Origin: Hydractinia symbiolongicarpus
Taxonomy: Eukaryota; Cnidaria; Hydrozoa; Anthoathecata; Hydractiniidae
NCBI RefSeq assembly: GCF_029227915.1
Contig: NC_079889.1
Location: forward strand, 9,672,001-9,736,000
Direction: 5' to 3'
Length of the DNA stretch: 64,000 nucleotides
In this document: positions 14,611 to 28,146 of the stretch, in pieces
How the letters are laid out: every line of letters starts with the position of its first letter
How positions within the stretch are numbered: position 1 is the first letter of the stretch
Notes under the pieces: model-generated
The model's input: only the letters and a program-made list of their open reading frames with translations
Database searches by the model: none
What the model was told of the DNA's origin: nothing
Made by a program: the position numbers and the translations under genes

Positions 14611-14839
14611 ATCTTTAATGTCATCATATAAACATCTAATTCATGTCTGGAATTTTTATTTGATGACGTAATGCGTTCTATTTGTTCTGTAGTTTACACA
14701 GTAAGCGTTTTTGGCAAATACGACAATTTAAAATAGGTGAATTTTTTCACATCAAGTACTTTGGTACAAGTAAAACGGCACATCTGTAATGTTATCACAT
14801 AAACCTCTCATCCATGTCTGGAATTTTTATTTGATGACG
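14611..14839. repeat. Two direct copies of a 58-bp repeat
   Basis: Copies at 14611-14668 and 14782-14839 share CATGTCTGGAATTTTTATTT followed by GATGACG. Upstream they differ at only a few positions. The spacing is 171 bp. The right copy abuts the tRNA-derived segment, so the pair may be the body of one SINE family. Confidence 0.65.
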
Positions 14840-14859
14840 CACGTTATCTTCCAAGTGCT

Positions 14860-14960
14860 GCAAAGATAATGGAATAAATGGGAATTGAACACACGACCTC
14901 TTGCTTGCTCTACCAACTGTGCTATCGACCTGATGCTATCACCTTAGCGCATGTAGTGGA
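14860..14960 (-). mobile_element. tRNA-derived SINE head
   Basis: On the minus strand, TAGCACAGTTGG (complement of 14913-14924) matches the pol III A box and GTTCAATTCC (complement of 14881-14890) matches the B box. The boxes are about 34 nt apart, shorter than in a functional tRNA, so this is a SINE head or decayed tRNA copy. I could not fix the outer ends. Confidence 0.6.
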
Positions 14961-16420
14961 CGAGTAAAAAGGTATGTCGCAAGGATGTAGTATCCTCGCC
15001 TCGTCGAATTTACTTATACCAATATATCTCACATATGCACCGCTGTGGCTATAAAATACGTTGGATTTGATTTCAAATTTAAGAGCATCTTGGAGGTTTT
15101 TTTACAGCATCATTCATTATTTTCATATTTATAAACTGGTCCGTGGAAAAATTCCCAGGGATTCATATTCTGCTTGAGGCTACTCGCAGCTACAATTTTT
15201 AACTCAACACTGACACATAGCGAGCATTACGAAAAAGTCGGTCGTTAGCCTGTGAAATGTGCACGGATAACTGGTTATGCTGATTTCATGAGTGAAATGG
15301 AAGCACGTGGTAATACTTCCTTCCCTCCCATCCCGTATTCTCATATATATTGTTTCATGTTCAGGATACTTGCGAGACATGGTGGCAATAGCATTCATCG
15401 TGGTTACTAATGTGAGAGTTCCGGCAACAAATTTTTTATACTTTGCGTGGGGATATTGCACTCTACGGACGGAGTTGTTGTACTGAGCCGCATGTTTGAG
15501 TATGAGTTAGTTGCATAAATATTTATTACATGTATGCCCGTTACTAGGTGGTTTACAAGGTAATGATAAGGAGATATTTGGTTCATAGGACTAAAACACA
15601 GACCAGATTTGAAAGAAATATCGTTTCACCGAAATGACCTCATTTCCGCTCTTAGTGACATCATAATATCGTTTTCCCTAATTCGAACATTTATAAATGC
15701 CATACTCTAATCTAATACGAACATCAATATTTCAGGAAAAACAGATGTTTTCCCCCTTATCGTAAAAGTAAGAAACTTTCTTACAAATAAGACGTCACTT
15801 TCGATCTCAATGACGTGGTTAAATTTTTTTTTTTAAGTGAAATAAAAATTTTTCTATCCAGTGAATTAATCTACAAGACATTAAACTGTCATCAGTTCAG
15901 TAGCTACTAAAAAGACAGAAAAAGTTTGTATAGCTGATTTAACATGTGAAATCACATCCGTTTTGTTTAATTTAGTTTTTTATTGACTGTGTGGGAGAAA
16001 TTTTAGTTACGGGTCCAACCTCATCGTGGCAAAACGGGATTAAACCAAAAATAATAAATAGTGCATTTAAGCATGTTCCAGATTAGTCGAGTACATGAAA
16101 CTATTAACTTGTACTGTAGAAAGATTATTTCAAAAATAATGACTTTCCCTCTATTAAGCCTAACTTTAAGGTAGCTAGATTCTCACAAGTGAATAAAACG
16201 TTATGTCACGGCTCAATTACCTTGAAATAATTCACAATGTGGTTTCAGGGCATTACACATTTATCTTCTACTAAATTATTGTGGTAAAATGACAGTCCTT
16301 TTGCATACCAGTTCAATGCAGATCGTCTACGTTCTCTACAATTTCTACGCCGCGCACTTGAAATCTTTGCCAGCAGTGAAGACAGATGTCAGCACGATAT
16401 GAATAAAACTATGAGAGATT
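14961..16420. other. Intergenic, 3' flank of XRCC4
   Basis: No gene recognised. The open frames on both strands around 15204-15486 overlap each other and lack any family signature. Confidence 0.5.
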
Positions 16421-19400
16421 CTAAAGTTCGTCCAATAGCTCATCTTCGGTCATTTCTTTAGATTTTTTCTTTTTGATTGTACTGAAATAGAAATATATGT
16501 GATGGAAAAAAGAGAAGCAAAATAAAAAATTTAATCAGCTCAATCCCCGCAATATCCAAAAAATGGCGTGTAATAGACGGACCACTCAAAAGGTCAAGGT
16601 ATAAGAAATAATACATGCTTTAAAACCCCTAAGACAACCTGTTTATGAATAATTATTTTTTATGATTTTGTACTCTTTTATTTTTAATTTCTAAATAAAA
16701 AATTTCCTTCCGTCTTCTTCTTCTTGGCGGTAAATTAAGCTACGGTCTGTCAATTATATTAAATATCAGTAAATCAAAAGCTTGTTTTGACGAGGGAACA
16801 GAGAAAACATAAGGAGCTGTATTTGTTAAAGAATGCTATGTTATTAGCTTTAAAAAGATAATTAATACCTCTAAAAAGATTTTAAAGTCATTTTTGATGG
16901 TTAGACTGGTTGGCTCCACGTAAAATAAACTTATGTTTCAATGCAAAATTTCGAAGAATATAGGTGAGTAATTATATCAAATAAATCATGGATATCTAGT
17001 ATGTGTAGGAAATTTTTCTGTCATTTTTAGTTATATTTGGATGCCCAATATAATATTTAAAATGATGAAAGTTATTGTTTTTGTCCCCAGTGATCATAAA
17101 ATTTCCCATCGCCATAGTTCAACTTTCGTGTAAGTCACTAAAGTCAAAAACCAACAGCCGTTTCGTAGCCCCTAAAGTAACCGGCCTTTCATGCTTGCAA
17201 GACAACCATAACTGATTTCATATGCAAAATAATAAAACATTTTAATAATACTAAAATATACGTACCCCTTAGTGCTCCCCTCACTCGCTTGTCGCTGTGG
17301 CCTGGGAAGAGATGTCGTTCTTGGTATAACAGGTGTTTTCGGCTTACTTGAGCGTATTCGCCTAAAAATAGAAGCAAACATCACAGTAGCAAAAAATTCC
17401 AGTTTGAATAATAAAGACCTAATCAACATTTAATGCATGTCCAATATGCATACTGTTCAATCCAAATTTCTGACCATTCTTCCTTTTCAGTTACAAAAAT
17501 CTCGACTATTTACACCCTATTTCCCGGGTAATTTTTAAATATTTTTGCTACACTGTTTCATGTGCAATAGAATGCGAGCCATAAAAGCAATTTAAATAAA
17601 ACTGAACCCCTTTTATCTTCAGTATTTAAACATCACAAAAATGAAAATGGAATAGAAATGATATCATGTTTAGCCCACGTGAACATACATGTTTCTAATT
17701 AACTTTAAAAATAGCGCTTTTTGTTATAAAAAAAGCAAAGACACTTAGCCAGAATTGCTGCTGCTTCAAATTACCAATTGACAACAATTGAATTTTTAAC
17801 TGTTATCCTACAGCTTATTACTTAGTAACCTTGTAAAGCCATCAACCCTCTTCTATCCAATAAAACTTAACAAAAATACGGAAAAAATGTATCTTTTTAA
17901 CTTCAGACAACACCATTTTTTAGCAAGGCAATGGAAATTAGCCAGAATTCTTTGTATCAAACTACAAATCGTTCAGAAGTTGAAATTAGCCGAGCCGTTT
18001 TACTGATGCTCAAATTAATTATTTCAAGTCATTGACAGACGATCAAATCATGCCTCCTCGGTTATTCAAAGAAGAAAAACCCAAGGTCATGCTTAAATTG
18101 CTTTTGTATAAAGAATGAAACAGCAGTTAGAAACGTGACAAACAATCTTCAAAGTTTTTCCAACTTTTAAGTCAATAAATCGCGTAACGCATGTAAATGT
18201 TATATACAAAGTCATTTGTTCCTGAGATGTAACATATAATAGAGAAACAAAACGCACTGTTTCCATACGTTGAAAAGAGCAATAATACGTTGAAAACAGT
18301 GATAACTAGTATTTAGTCCCGTGGAAAAATCTACTATAGATATCGAATCAAAAACAACGAAATTCATTGTTCTTTTCGTCAAAACGTTTTGTTGTTAATT
18401 TCATTCAAGCGGGAATAAATAAAATCAATGTTTTTCATATAACAGTAGACAATGGACACGTGCTTAAGGGAATAATAACAATTAATTACCCTTGACTTTT
18501 GTGTTATAAAGTTTACATAATTACACAAAGGTTTTTATGAGACAATACAATAAATTAACCGTGACTTTTTATAACAAAAATTTTAAATTAAATTGAAAAA
18601 GTACACAAAAGACAGAATAAAAATAAAAGTTTAGCAAAAGTGACATGTTACCGCGGCTGTTTCTTTAGAAAAAACAACACATCCACTTTGCCTGTTACAG
18701 ACACACGGAACTGGCGTATTATTATATAGATTAGAAACCAGAACCTTCAAAACAGATTCTGTATTTAAATAGAGCGCAATATGCAGAGTCCCTACTGACA
18801 GTAGAAAATGAAAAAGATATTGGAAAATTTTTACACTACGTCATCTAATCCATCGCTTAACGATCAAAAGGAGATAAGAATTTTAAATATTCAGGTATGG
18901 TAAGACGTGACACTTATAATCTCTTATATTAATACAAAAACTGCTGTCCGTCTATGACCGGAAAAGTTGATTATAACTTTTACAATCTTCTCTAAAAGCG
19001 TCTATAAAACATCGTCTTAAAATTATTTTTTAAAAATGTTGTTCACATTTTTTTGATTGCCCGGAACTAATCATGAGATAAAATAAAATAATTTCATTAG
19101 CTAAAATTCTGCTATTGTATTCTAATTTGTCGTGAGGAGTATTAAAACCATATGGAAAGCAATTTCTTTGTTACAAATTAATGTACGAGCGCAGTCACGG
19201 ACAATTAAACATAGTTTTTGTCGCAGTTGGTTAAGGTATTTATCATAAGTTAATTTCCTTCGCTGATTTGATATTTTTTTATAGTTTCCTCTATTAAAGA
19301 ACAAAGCACGGAAATAAGACGCGGTTTAGTGCAGTAACACGCAAAGTTCATTTATTTTCCATTGCCGCAAACTACAATATCATTGGTATTTCCCTTTTGT

Positions 19401-22400
19401 CATCAATCGGTACTAACCGCTATACGGAGGTCGAAAAAATACTGAAACATAAAAAACTAGAGATATGTATCTTATCGCACATCAGCTTATCAATCACACA
19501 TCGATAAATTTGCGTCTAATACTTTTTCCATCAATTGATTTAACTTTTTCTATGCAAGTTTAACAATAACAAAAAATGAAAAAAAACATCTTACGCCGAT
19601 GACGGTGTATTTCTAAAATTTTTTGATTGTTAAAGAGCAAAGGTTATAAAAAGAAAGAAAAAATGACTGTCTGTCGTTTCTGCAACACGTTAATTTCTGA
19701 TTGTTGAGACTTCTTTTCACAGCCCAAAATTACGTCAAAGAAAAAAAATACTTTGAATACGCAGCCAATATCTTGTTTGCAGCCAATATCTTGTTTTAAG
19801 CCATTCTCTGACTTTTATTTTTTTTAGACGTTGAGTAAGAAATCTCTACTGCTAAAAAAAGGCGTAAAAATTTCCTTTTTTTCAAAGTTATCTTAGGTTA
19901 GCAACTTGTAGTCTATTTAGTGAGTATAAAAGATTCTAAGGTAAAGTAAGAGATGTGAAAGCACTCCTACTTTCTGTTCTTTCGTGGTTTATCATCATCG
20001 TCAGCTATTTTTTCATCTAAAATAAAGTCAGGAGAAGACGGTCCACCAAGATCAGAGGATTTCTAAAAAAAATCTGATAACAATATCTTCTCTTCCAGCT
20101 CTATCAGCTCTACGAGTAGTTATTTGGTTGAGTACAATTTAAGTACCTGAAATTGTTTTGTGTATACAAGAATGTTCAGAATGGCAAACACTATTCTTTA
20201 AAAACAATGGACATTTACCATGCATGGACAAAGGTAAAAATTCATTATTTACATGTAATATTAGCAGTTTTTGGGAGATTTTTATGACGTAAAGAAATTG
20301 AGAATTCTTTCCTGAAAAGTATTAAATCTTTACCTTGGTTAAGCTGCCTTTTTCCTCATCCGTATCCATGCCTCTAGAAAATAAAAATGGGTCGAGAAAA
20401 TAAATGAATTTATTACATCTATTCTTGAAGCCTTCAACGTTACCTTTGTGTAAGAGTTGCCACTTTTTTATTGGGTCAAATTTGAGGAGAGTTAAAAGGA
20501 CTATTGATGAGAATTTTCAAGCTTTTTTGAGAAGATGGTGGTATTTTTTTAAAAAAACATATAAAAAAATGAGAAGATTTGAGGAATTTTGTCATAAAGG
20601 CAATAGTACGAGTGAGAATTTTTATTTCTGTACCCAACCAGCATTTCTATATATTTTAAACATTAAATCGTGTTCTTTTTCTTGTTAGTGCTCTTTTATG
20701 CTCTTCAGTGCCAGGTGAGAAACAAGCTTAAAAAAACTATTAAGTAGAGTTGTTAAAAAATTGAGAGATTATTCGAAACTGAATAAAATTAAGTAGTTTT
20801 GAGAATTTTCTAAAACGTTTGTTTTAATACCTGACCGATGATCTGAAATAATCACATAAAAACGCGAATACTATGTTTACCGCTCACGTGGTTGCTTGTT
20901 ATTAATCATTCGCTTTTCTGATTGGCTGCAAAAGATTTTTTCCATTACGTAAAAGGCCCTTAAACTGTTTAAGACTCTCTCTCAATCACGATCACAATAC
21001 ACCATTTTATTATCGTCGTAGTAATAAAGATTTTTATGCAAGTGGAGTGGGTTAAATGTAAGAGTTTTATCATTTACTTCCACGTTCTTTTATTTCATTT
21101 ATCTTTATGAGTTAATATTAAATAAGTAAACCCCAGACTTTGGCCATTGGCAATTATTTTACGAATTTCTGAATAATGCAAATTTTATGACACGGAATGT
21201 GTTCAAGGGTGTAATATTTGACACTGTGTCTTTAGGAACCAGGTAGGTGATAAATCTTTTAAGGAAACCTCTACTTTTTACTACTTCTTGTATGCTTCGC
21301 TACTACAGTATAACTAACCCGACTTACGGTACACATTCATAATGGCTAACGTAATTGAAAAGTGATCTATAGCGCTACAGAAATCCTAATGGCGATTCTC
21401 CTGGCGCCTTTATAAAACTTTGCGTTCATGCTACGCAGAAGATTTAATTCAGGGGTCAACTCATCTTTTATCCTGACATTTCCAACATTTGACCACAATT
21501 CCTGATATTTTCTTCACTTGTGCAGCTATTTTCGACGAGAATTTCACACTATTGAAGCTTAATTAAAGTTAATTCTTTTAGAACAATTCTAAAATTTCAT
21601 CGTTGCCAATATTGACCATATAAACCTAAATTTCGTGACCTTTTCTTGACATTTCATAAAAACATCAGGTTTCCCTGACATTTTGCCTTTATTATCAAAA
21701 TTCAAAATAATTCCTGACAGAGTCAACACCCGAGTTTTTTATATACAGCAGTTACTCCTGCGACATAACTTTAATGCTAGCCGTGCAAACAGATCACTTT
21801 GTCACTTCATTAAGTAAAAAAGAACCTTACATAGATTCAATACTTACTCATCCGTGTCAGTACGCTCATCTCCAGTGTCTATAAATGAAACACAATAATA
21901 AGATATTGTAGAATTTGCGTTGATTGTTGGCGACGGCTCACATATAACCACAGCAAGGAATATGTCTGTATGGAAATTCACAAAAGTATATTTATCCACC
22001 AAAAGTCTGATACAAATTTCGCGATAATTCACGCGAAATCAGAGAAAAAGCGAAATTTCTGAAAGTTATCGCGAAAACTGTGATACATACCAGGTTGTGT
22101 TGTTTTGATAGGTGATCCAGAATCGCGAGACTACACAAAAATACAGAGGAATAGTGTTAATAATAAAGAACAAAGAAACAAATAAAAAAAGAAATTCAAA
22201 TAGTAAAATCCAAGGCTAAACCCAATAAGAAATTACAAACAAAAAGTTTGTTATCAAATAAATAATAAAAACGATATAAAAGTCAAAGATAAGATACACA
22301 AACAAACAAAAATTACAAGCACGACAAACAAACATGTAAACCACAAACAAAAAACATCAAAACACAAACATAAAAAAATCAAACAAACACCGGAGTCGAA

Positions 22401-25400
22401 CTTAACACCATACGTTGCGTCTTTAATTCCCTGATTCGTGCCTTCTTTTCATTTAACACCAACGAAAACTGAAAAAACAAATAATATATATAGAATGGAT
22501 TTATAACATGTATTTTGCCATTGTTTTTCATGTAGCTATTAAAAAAAGAAAGTAAATTATAAGGTCTTTAAATAAATTTTGATAAAGTTGAAAAAATTAA
22601 CCCGACATCTCCGAACATCTTCACTCTCTGCATTATAACTTTTTGGGTGCAATGACTCAAGCAATACGAATGACTTCAAAAAGCCTTCCTAAAAACATTC
22701 CGGATTTTTTAAAACACGCAAAGTTTGCTCATATAGGGTTAAAAATGTCCCACTACATGGTCTGATCCATGACTGCTTTTACTATATCCATTAAATTGAA
22801 GTTGCAGACTTTTCATTGTACGGCGTTGATTGGAAAAAATAAACAAATTTTCGTGAACAACAATTAGTAAATTACGGCCTGGTTTGACCAAAAGTATAAG
22901 ATGTAAATTTAATTGAATGTAAAAGAAAACATCACCAGTTTCACGAATTAAATATATTTTATACGTTTCGGCCGTATATGGCCATTATCAAGTCATTCAC
23001 AAACCTTATTTCGTAAAAGATTATTTAAACATTACGATCGTACGATAAAATTATCGTGCGACATTTTAATCAACAAATAGGAATAACAGAACAGATGCAA
23101 TATTTCTATTCAAAGCGGGTTTATCCCTAACTCTCCTTCAGTTCTAGATCGTAATTATTCTTAGCGGTGGAGAGTATCGATAAATTCTCAAAACAAGGCC
23201 TAGACTGACAGTATAAAACATGTTCGGATACAGCTGAAAATAAGGACTTTTGTCGTTTTTCCGGTTAAAGCTGAGATCCCTATGTGTTTACTGGCTCTTA
23301 CCTTGTGTCGTATAATGTCAATATAAATAGCGTTGCAGCTATCGCACCTAAATTTATATACGACTTTTAGACGTACAGCCTTTACGAGTCTATTATAAAG
23401 CGGAAAAAATCGCCAATTCTCGAACCTGTGGAAAAAAATGTCCTGACGAGATGACGTTGTCATAATATTTAATTACTCAAACCGATGATGTTTTCTTTCA
23501 CATTCAATTATATCTATACACACCAATATCTACAACATGTAAATTTAACTTAAGTTGTAATATACGCGATTCTTATTTGTGTCCGTTATTACTAACTAAT
23601 CTAATCTTTTTATTTCCGCTCTATTTTTTTACAACAATTTCACTTACACTTCAACTTTACCCAGTATAATCTGGTATTTTGGCCTGTTTTATGTTTTGTC
23701 AGTTTAAACCTGTAATTTTAAGTTTAAGAGGCAGGGTAATGTAAGTGTACTATGTAAGGGATGGGTTCAGTTGTTGTAAAATATTACATTTCACTATCCG
23801 TTGAGAGCTAAATGTGAGATTGCTTTATATCTTCAGGCAGATCACAATTTTTCAATATCTTTCACATCGTATTTTTTCAATATCTTTTACATCAAAAATA
23901 CCCCTTCAAAAAAAAAAAAATTGAAAAAAGCACCATAAAATGACTAACCTTAGTGTACAAGTCTTGTTCCAAACTGTTTTTTATTGACGTATATGCTTCT
24001 AGTCTCTAAAAGACGAAACGATATATTCTTAAAATAAACAGTAAATCGTGAGTGCCAAATACTTACTTGTTTTTAGTTTTTACACATGATTGGAAATTAA
24101 CTATATATTTTACTTTGGCACCTAATGGGAAAAATATTCTCGAATACCAAATAGTTCTTCTTCTTCTTCTTGACTTTTTGCCTGTACCTAATTATTATTT
24201 TTTATATGTTTCTATTTCGACTAGCTAAGATTTTCTACTTGTTATACCCCTTTCCCATCCCCATCCCCACCCAACATACACACACACACTGGCGCGTGGC
24301 CTTGTGGGTATGGAGTTCGCTTCGTAATCACAAGGTCCGTGGTTCGGTCCACAGCGCGGGCATGTTTCGCAAGTGTCTTTACTACGATATTATTAATATC
24401 AGTGTCAAACACTGAAGTGGCTATATCCTGTAAAAATATTCAGAATAATAATAACAATAATAATAAACCACTCAATCAATTCAAATTTTTCGACCCTACA
24501 TTTACTTGGCTAAATTTATATTCAAGGCATATTTAAGGTCACTGTGAAATTTTTTTATTAGAACAAAAAAAAATATATTGTCTTGCAAGAAAACAAATGT
24601 TTTAATTACTAACTTTGCACATGTCCTTTTTATCTGCCTCAAGTGATTTTGACAAGCTTTTAAAATTGGACACTTCAGTCTAAAAGAAAATAGTAACAAT
24701 TTAAACAATTTAACAAAAGAGCAGGGTGTAAAAAAAGTTGATGTAGCAAAGGAAACAAAAGTGAATCTAAATATATCACAAGCTTTTTAATATTCGACAT
24801 TCTTAGCGTATTTTTGTATAACTATATCCCCCTTTGACAATACGTTCCATTTCCACAACGCGTTCTATTTAGACAACACGTTCTATTTAGACAACACGTT
24901 CTCTCTTGACCATAAGTTTTTTTTTAACAATACCTTCTCTTTGGAAAATATGTTTTCTTTTTACAATACGATTTTTTTTGAGAATGATTTTAAATTTTCA
25001 TGAAACCTTTTTTCCAAATTATTCAGACAAAAGGCTTAGGTTTAAATCGCTTCACATCATGACTTTCTTGTGTACATTCTAGTATCGGTTAAAAATGCAT
25101 TTTATTCGACCAATTGTATCTGAAATTGCCATAAATCACTTACTTCACTTACTTTCTCTGACCTAACATGTGAATCTCGCAACTAAATTATAACATCATA
25201 CCTGTAGCGACTTCAGTTGATCTTGTAAGTGATCAAATATTTCTATAACCTTGCCAGATGATGTCTCTTGTTTGTGTACTACAATACTGCCAAGTTTAAA
25301 CTACAAGAAGATACCTTAATGTTACTTTTCAGAAGTACTGTGGTCACCTTATTACACTCTTACTACCCTCAGAAATTACTTTTTTTCGACAATCAAACAA

Positions 25401-27109
25401 GCGAAAATTTAGTCAGTTTCGTTCGCCATCTACTAAATGGACTTCTTGAAATTCACGTCAATAACCTTTTACGTGATAATGTTATGGTAAAGTAACAATA
25501 AATATTGACAGTGTTACCAGCTACTACTTGGGAACCCATTGGAACTACAAGTTGAATATTTTAAACAATTTAGAGGAGCTGGTATTTGTCTAGAAAACCT
25601 GAACTTTCCCCCAATCGGGTGAATTATAAAAACACATGTTAACTCATGTTAAAAAAATTAAAAGGGCACACTGACTTTCATCCACCGCTATTTATCAGAC
25701 ATTCCAAACTTAAGCCAAGTTAACATCATAAATGACAAATAAAACTGATTTCATACATGACTAGGGAAATATGAGATTGTGAAGGAGAGAAAATATAAGA
25801 GAAGAAATGATCCCTTAAAAAAACACATACCAATATTCCACCTTCTAATTCTTGCTTTATGATAAACTAAAAACATTTAGGCAGAGACATCAAAAGAATA
25901 TTAGTGTTCTTTCAATTTTAAATTCTTACTGGCAACCCAGTTTGGTTTTTTGTCAAGAAGAACATCCTCGTTGAATTAAGTATTAAGCAAAGAAGTTTTG
26001 AAACCTTAATAAAAAGCATTTTTATCAAAAATGAATACTATAAAACTATATTTTTAATGATCCTAGGTCAAATTTTAGAAAATAAAAAGATTGACAGACA
26101 TTGACCAGCAATTAGTTAGATTTAAATTAGTGGAGACCATCAGATAAATAGTGGTTTTGATTGAGACTTAACAAATAAATTGTTTTGCACATCTTGTAAT
26201 TCATACAGAAAGTGATAAAGTGATAAAACTTTGCACTTGTTAATGCACATGAAACAATAGTTATGCATTTAAATTGAACACCAGAAGTCAGTCTTAGCCT
26301 TTTGGTGCACAATAAATAACCTTACTCTATTCTACCTGAGACCTTACAGACCTTTCTTCAAATGACAACAAAAACAACAAAGTAACTAAAGCAATAAGGA
26401 AGAATTTTGGTGCACAATAATTTTACATTCTTCTTCAGTTCTTAGAGAATTTCATCCAGATAGCAACAAAAACATTTCTAATCCATTTCCAACGAAAAAC
26501 TACAGTACCAATGAAGAATGGGAATATAAAATTAAGATCAACAAACAATGGAACATACCTTGTAAGATTCACCATCACCATGTAACAGGTATGCAAATCT
26601 ACCCAAGTCATGTGAGCCACTTTTATAACCAAAACTTTCTTTTATCAAGGCTTGATACTTTTCAATTGACATATCTACTTCAGATGCCATCTCCTGAATA
26701 TCTTGCATGGACACTATAACATAGAAGACAAATTTACTGAAAAATAGTTATCAGCCACGATCAGCATTAAAATGTAAAAATATTATTAAGATAGATCAAT
26801 TCACTAACAGCTTAAAAGATTAATCAGTTTCAGTATAACATGATAAGGCATATCAATTCTGGACTTGAATCTTATTATTTTGCGGAATTTTGACAGATAT
26901 AACATACATGACGTGGCAGGAATAGAGTAGCTTCCCTTATTAAGATGAACACATTAATAATTGTCAGAAAACAACTACTTACGCTCTCCAAGATATAACT
27001 CATCACCATTTGTTATCGTCAAAGATGAAAGATTGTCGTCCACAGATTGATTCGAGAATAGGTAGAATGATTTGTCATTTAATGAAATCTTATGCATACG
27101 TTCTACCAT
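16421..27109 (-). CDS. xrcc4: XRCC4 homologue, non-homologous end-joining scaffold
   Basis: Thirteen coding exons: 27109-26983, 26713-26559, 25866-25831, 25300-25202, 24679-24614, 24005-23949, 22468-22391, 22130-22091, 21878-21848, 20373-20334, 20062-19971, 17361-17266 and 16481-16421. All have AG/GT borders and phase closes at every junction, giving 978 nt (325 aa; human XRCC4 is about 334). The head is residues 1-139, with LTITNGDELYLGELS and FKLGSIVVHK as in the family. A coiled coil follows (about 125-205), carrying LEQDLYTKFSLVLNEKKARI, the ligase IV-binding stretch. Next come an acidic DTGDERTDTDE segment, a basic KPRKNRKRIRSSKPK (likely NLS), and the conserved C-terminal acidic motif EDELLDEL before the stop. 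Known: XRCC4 bridges XLF and DNA ligase IV in double-strand-break repair in the nucleus. The start ATG sits directly behind an AG, so a 5' UTR intron is likely. Exon 7 needs the GTGTTT donor at 22390, because the GTATGG at 22413 would break the frame. Confidence 0.93.
17101..17176. mobile_element. 3' end of the AGGGGCTAYGAA miniature element, in the last XRCC4 intron
   Basis: The stretch from TTTCGTGTAAGTCACTAAAG to TTTCGTAGCCCCT is nearly identical to the right end of the intact copy at 2738-3080. The left part is not recognisable, so this is a truncated or strongly diverged copy. Confidence 0.6.
19761..19797. repeat. 18-bp tandem duplication
   Basis: GCAGCCAATATCTTGTTT occurs twice back to back inside an XRCC4 intron. 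Confidence 0.8.
22961..23463 (-). mobile_element. Penelope-like retroelement remnant (GIY-YIG end) with ribozyme-like motif
   Basis: The minus-strand frame 23463-23200 contains VVYKFRCDSCNAIYI followed by RHKVRASKHIGISALTGK. This resembles the C-terminal GIY-YIG endonuclease region of Penelope-like elements (CxxCN.xYIG...RH...EH...TGK). The usual YIG reads YID and the family's EH reads KH, so it is decayed. About 210 bp downstream on the same strand, the complement of 22961-22992 reads CTTGATAATGGCCATATACG then GCCGAAACGT. It has a GGCC/GGCC stem and a GAAAC box like the hammerhead ribozymes known from these elements, but the CUGANGA core is altered. It lies in an XRCC4 intron. No reverse transcriptase part is visible. 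Confidence 0.6.
24291..24473 (+). mobile_element. tRNA-derived SINE with AAT-rich tail, in an XRCC4 intron
   Basis: TGGCCTTGTGGG (24297-24308) resembles an A box and GGTTCGGTCC (24341-24350) a B box one base short of consensus. They sit in a GC-rich tRNA-like head preceded by a CA run. The unrelated body ends in an AATAATAATAACAATAATAA tail, as expected for a retroposed SINE. The T arm does not fold as a standard tRNA arm, which argues against a working tRNA gene. Confidence 0.65.
24838..24970. repeat. Degenerate ~20-bp tandem repeat
   Basis: Repeated CAATACGTTC / CAACACGTTCTATTTAGA units with drift toward the 3' side. It lies within an XRCC4 intron just upstream (on the gene's strand) of exon 5. 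Confidence 0.6.
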
Positions 27110-27595
27110 ACCTGTGTGCTTTCTTAGAAATGGAAAATGCAATTAATAAACGTTTTTTGATTTTTAACCTACAATAATTAACAGGAACTTAAAACACTCC
27201 AAATTCCTCATTACTAGTTAAAAATTAATCTTAATGTAGTAGCATTTGACAAATAAATTATCCAGCATTTATTCATTTCATAAAGAAAATTTAGCAAGAT
27301 GTTATCCTCCTATACTTGAAGTACTCACTTGGGCTTAAAATGGATTTTCCACAGTTTTACATCAAGTTAATTCTTTGACAGGACCATTATTATTTACAGC
27401 AAAGCCCAAGAAAGTTTTTTTAAATGATACATCAAAAATGGAACTATTTTCACACCAGTTGTTAAAAAATATTTAAATAACTTAAAACTCTTTGAAAAAC
27501 AATTCATTTAGGTTTCAGTAACATAAGAAAACTGGAAAAGATAACAGTTAGAATATCAAAAAACTTTTTGCATGAATGGAAACAGATTTTCAGAA

Positions 27596-27952
27596 GCTGG
27601 ACATATAGAAACAGGATCCCATCCCTGCAAATTGTACAAAAAAGACAATTTAAACTCAGATAGACAAATTTAACTTTTTGACAAATTTTCACCATAAAGG
27701 TGACAAAGAGAATTTTATTCCTGCAAAGTTGTACAAAAAACCTACTTAGATACCAAATTTAACTTTTTGATTAATTTTCACCATAAAGGTGACAAGGAGA
27801 ATTTTATTCCTGCAAAGTTGTACAAAAAACCTACTTAGATACCAAATTTAACTTTTTGATTAATTTTCACCATAAAGGTGACAAGGAGAATTTTATTCCT
27901 GCAAAGTTGTACAAAAAACCTACTTAGATACCAAATTTAACTCTTTGATTAA
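27596..27952. repeat. 89-bp tandem repeat, three close copies plus one diverged
   Basis: Near-identical units start at 27686, 27775 and 27864, each running from TTTTCACCATAAAGGTGAC through CCTGCAAAGTTGTAC to the AACTTTTTGATTAA region. A fourth, more diverged copy precedes them (27596-27685). The array lies about 0.5 kb upstream of the XRCC4 start codon, possibly in its 5' UTR intron or promoter region. Confidence 0.85.
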
Positions 27953-28146
27953 TTTTTAGCATCGCATCATTCTGTTTATATTTTAATCCTATTTCAATGT
28001 AATAGTGGAATGGCAAAATAATCCTGTCTTTTATCACCATGCAAGTACAGCTTGTCCCACTTGCACAAGGTTTGTTTAACTATTTATTACAGGGATTTAT
28101 TGAATACCGAATAGAATCAGAAATAAATAGTGAAGAATATGAATAT

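Noticed and set aside
15204-15486. Overlapping open frames on both strands (64-85 codons)
   Set aside because: Mutually exclusive shadows without coding character.
17172-17429. Two overlapping minus-strand open frames as a separate gene
   Set aside because: Only 17361-17266 is exonic, and it is XRCC4 exon 12; the rest is intron read-through.
24291-24370. Functional tRNA gene
   Set aside because: B box lacks a base and the T arm does not fold normally; the AAT tail indicates a SINE.
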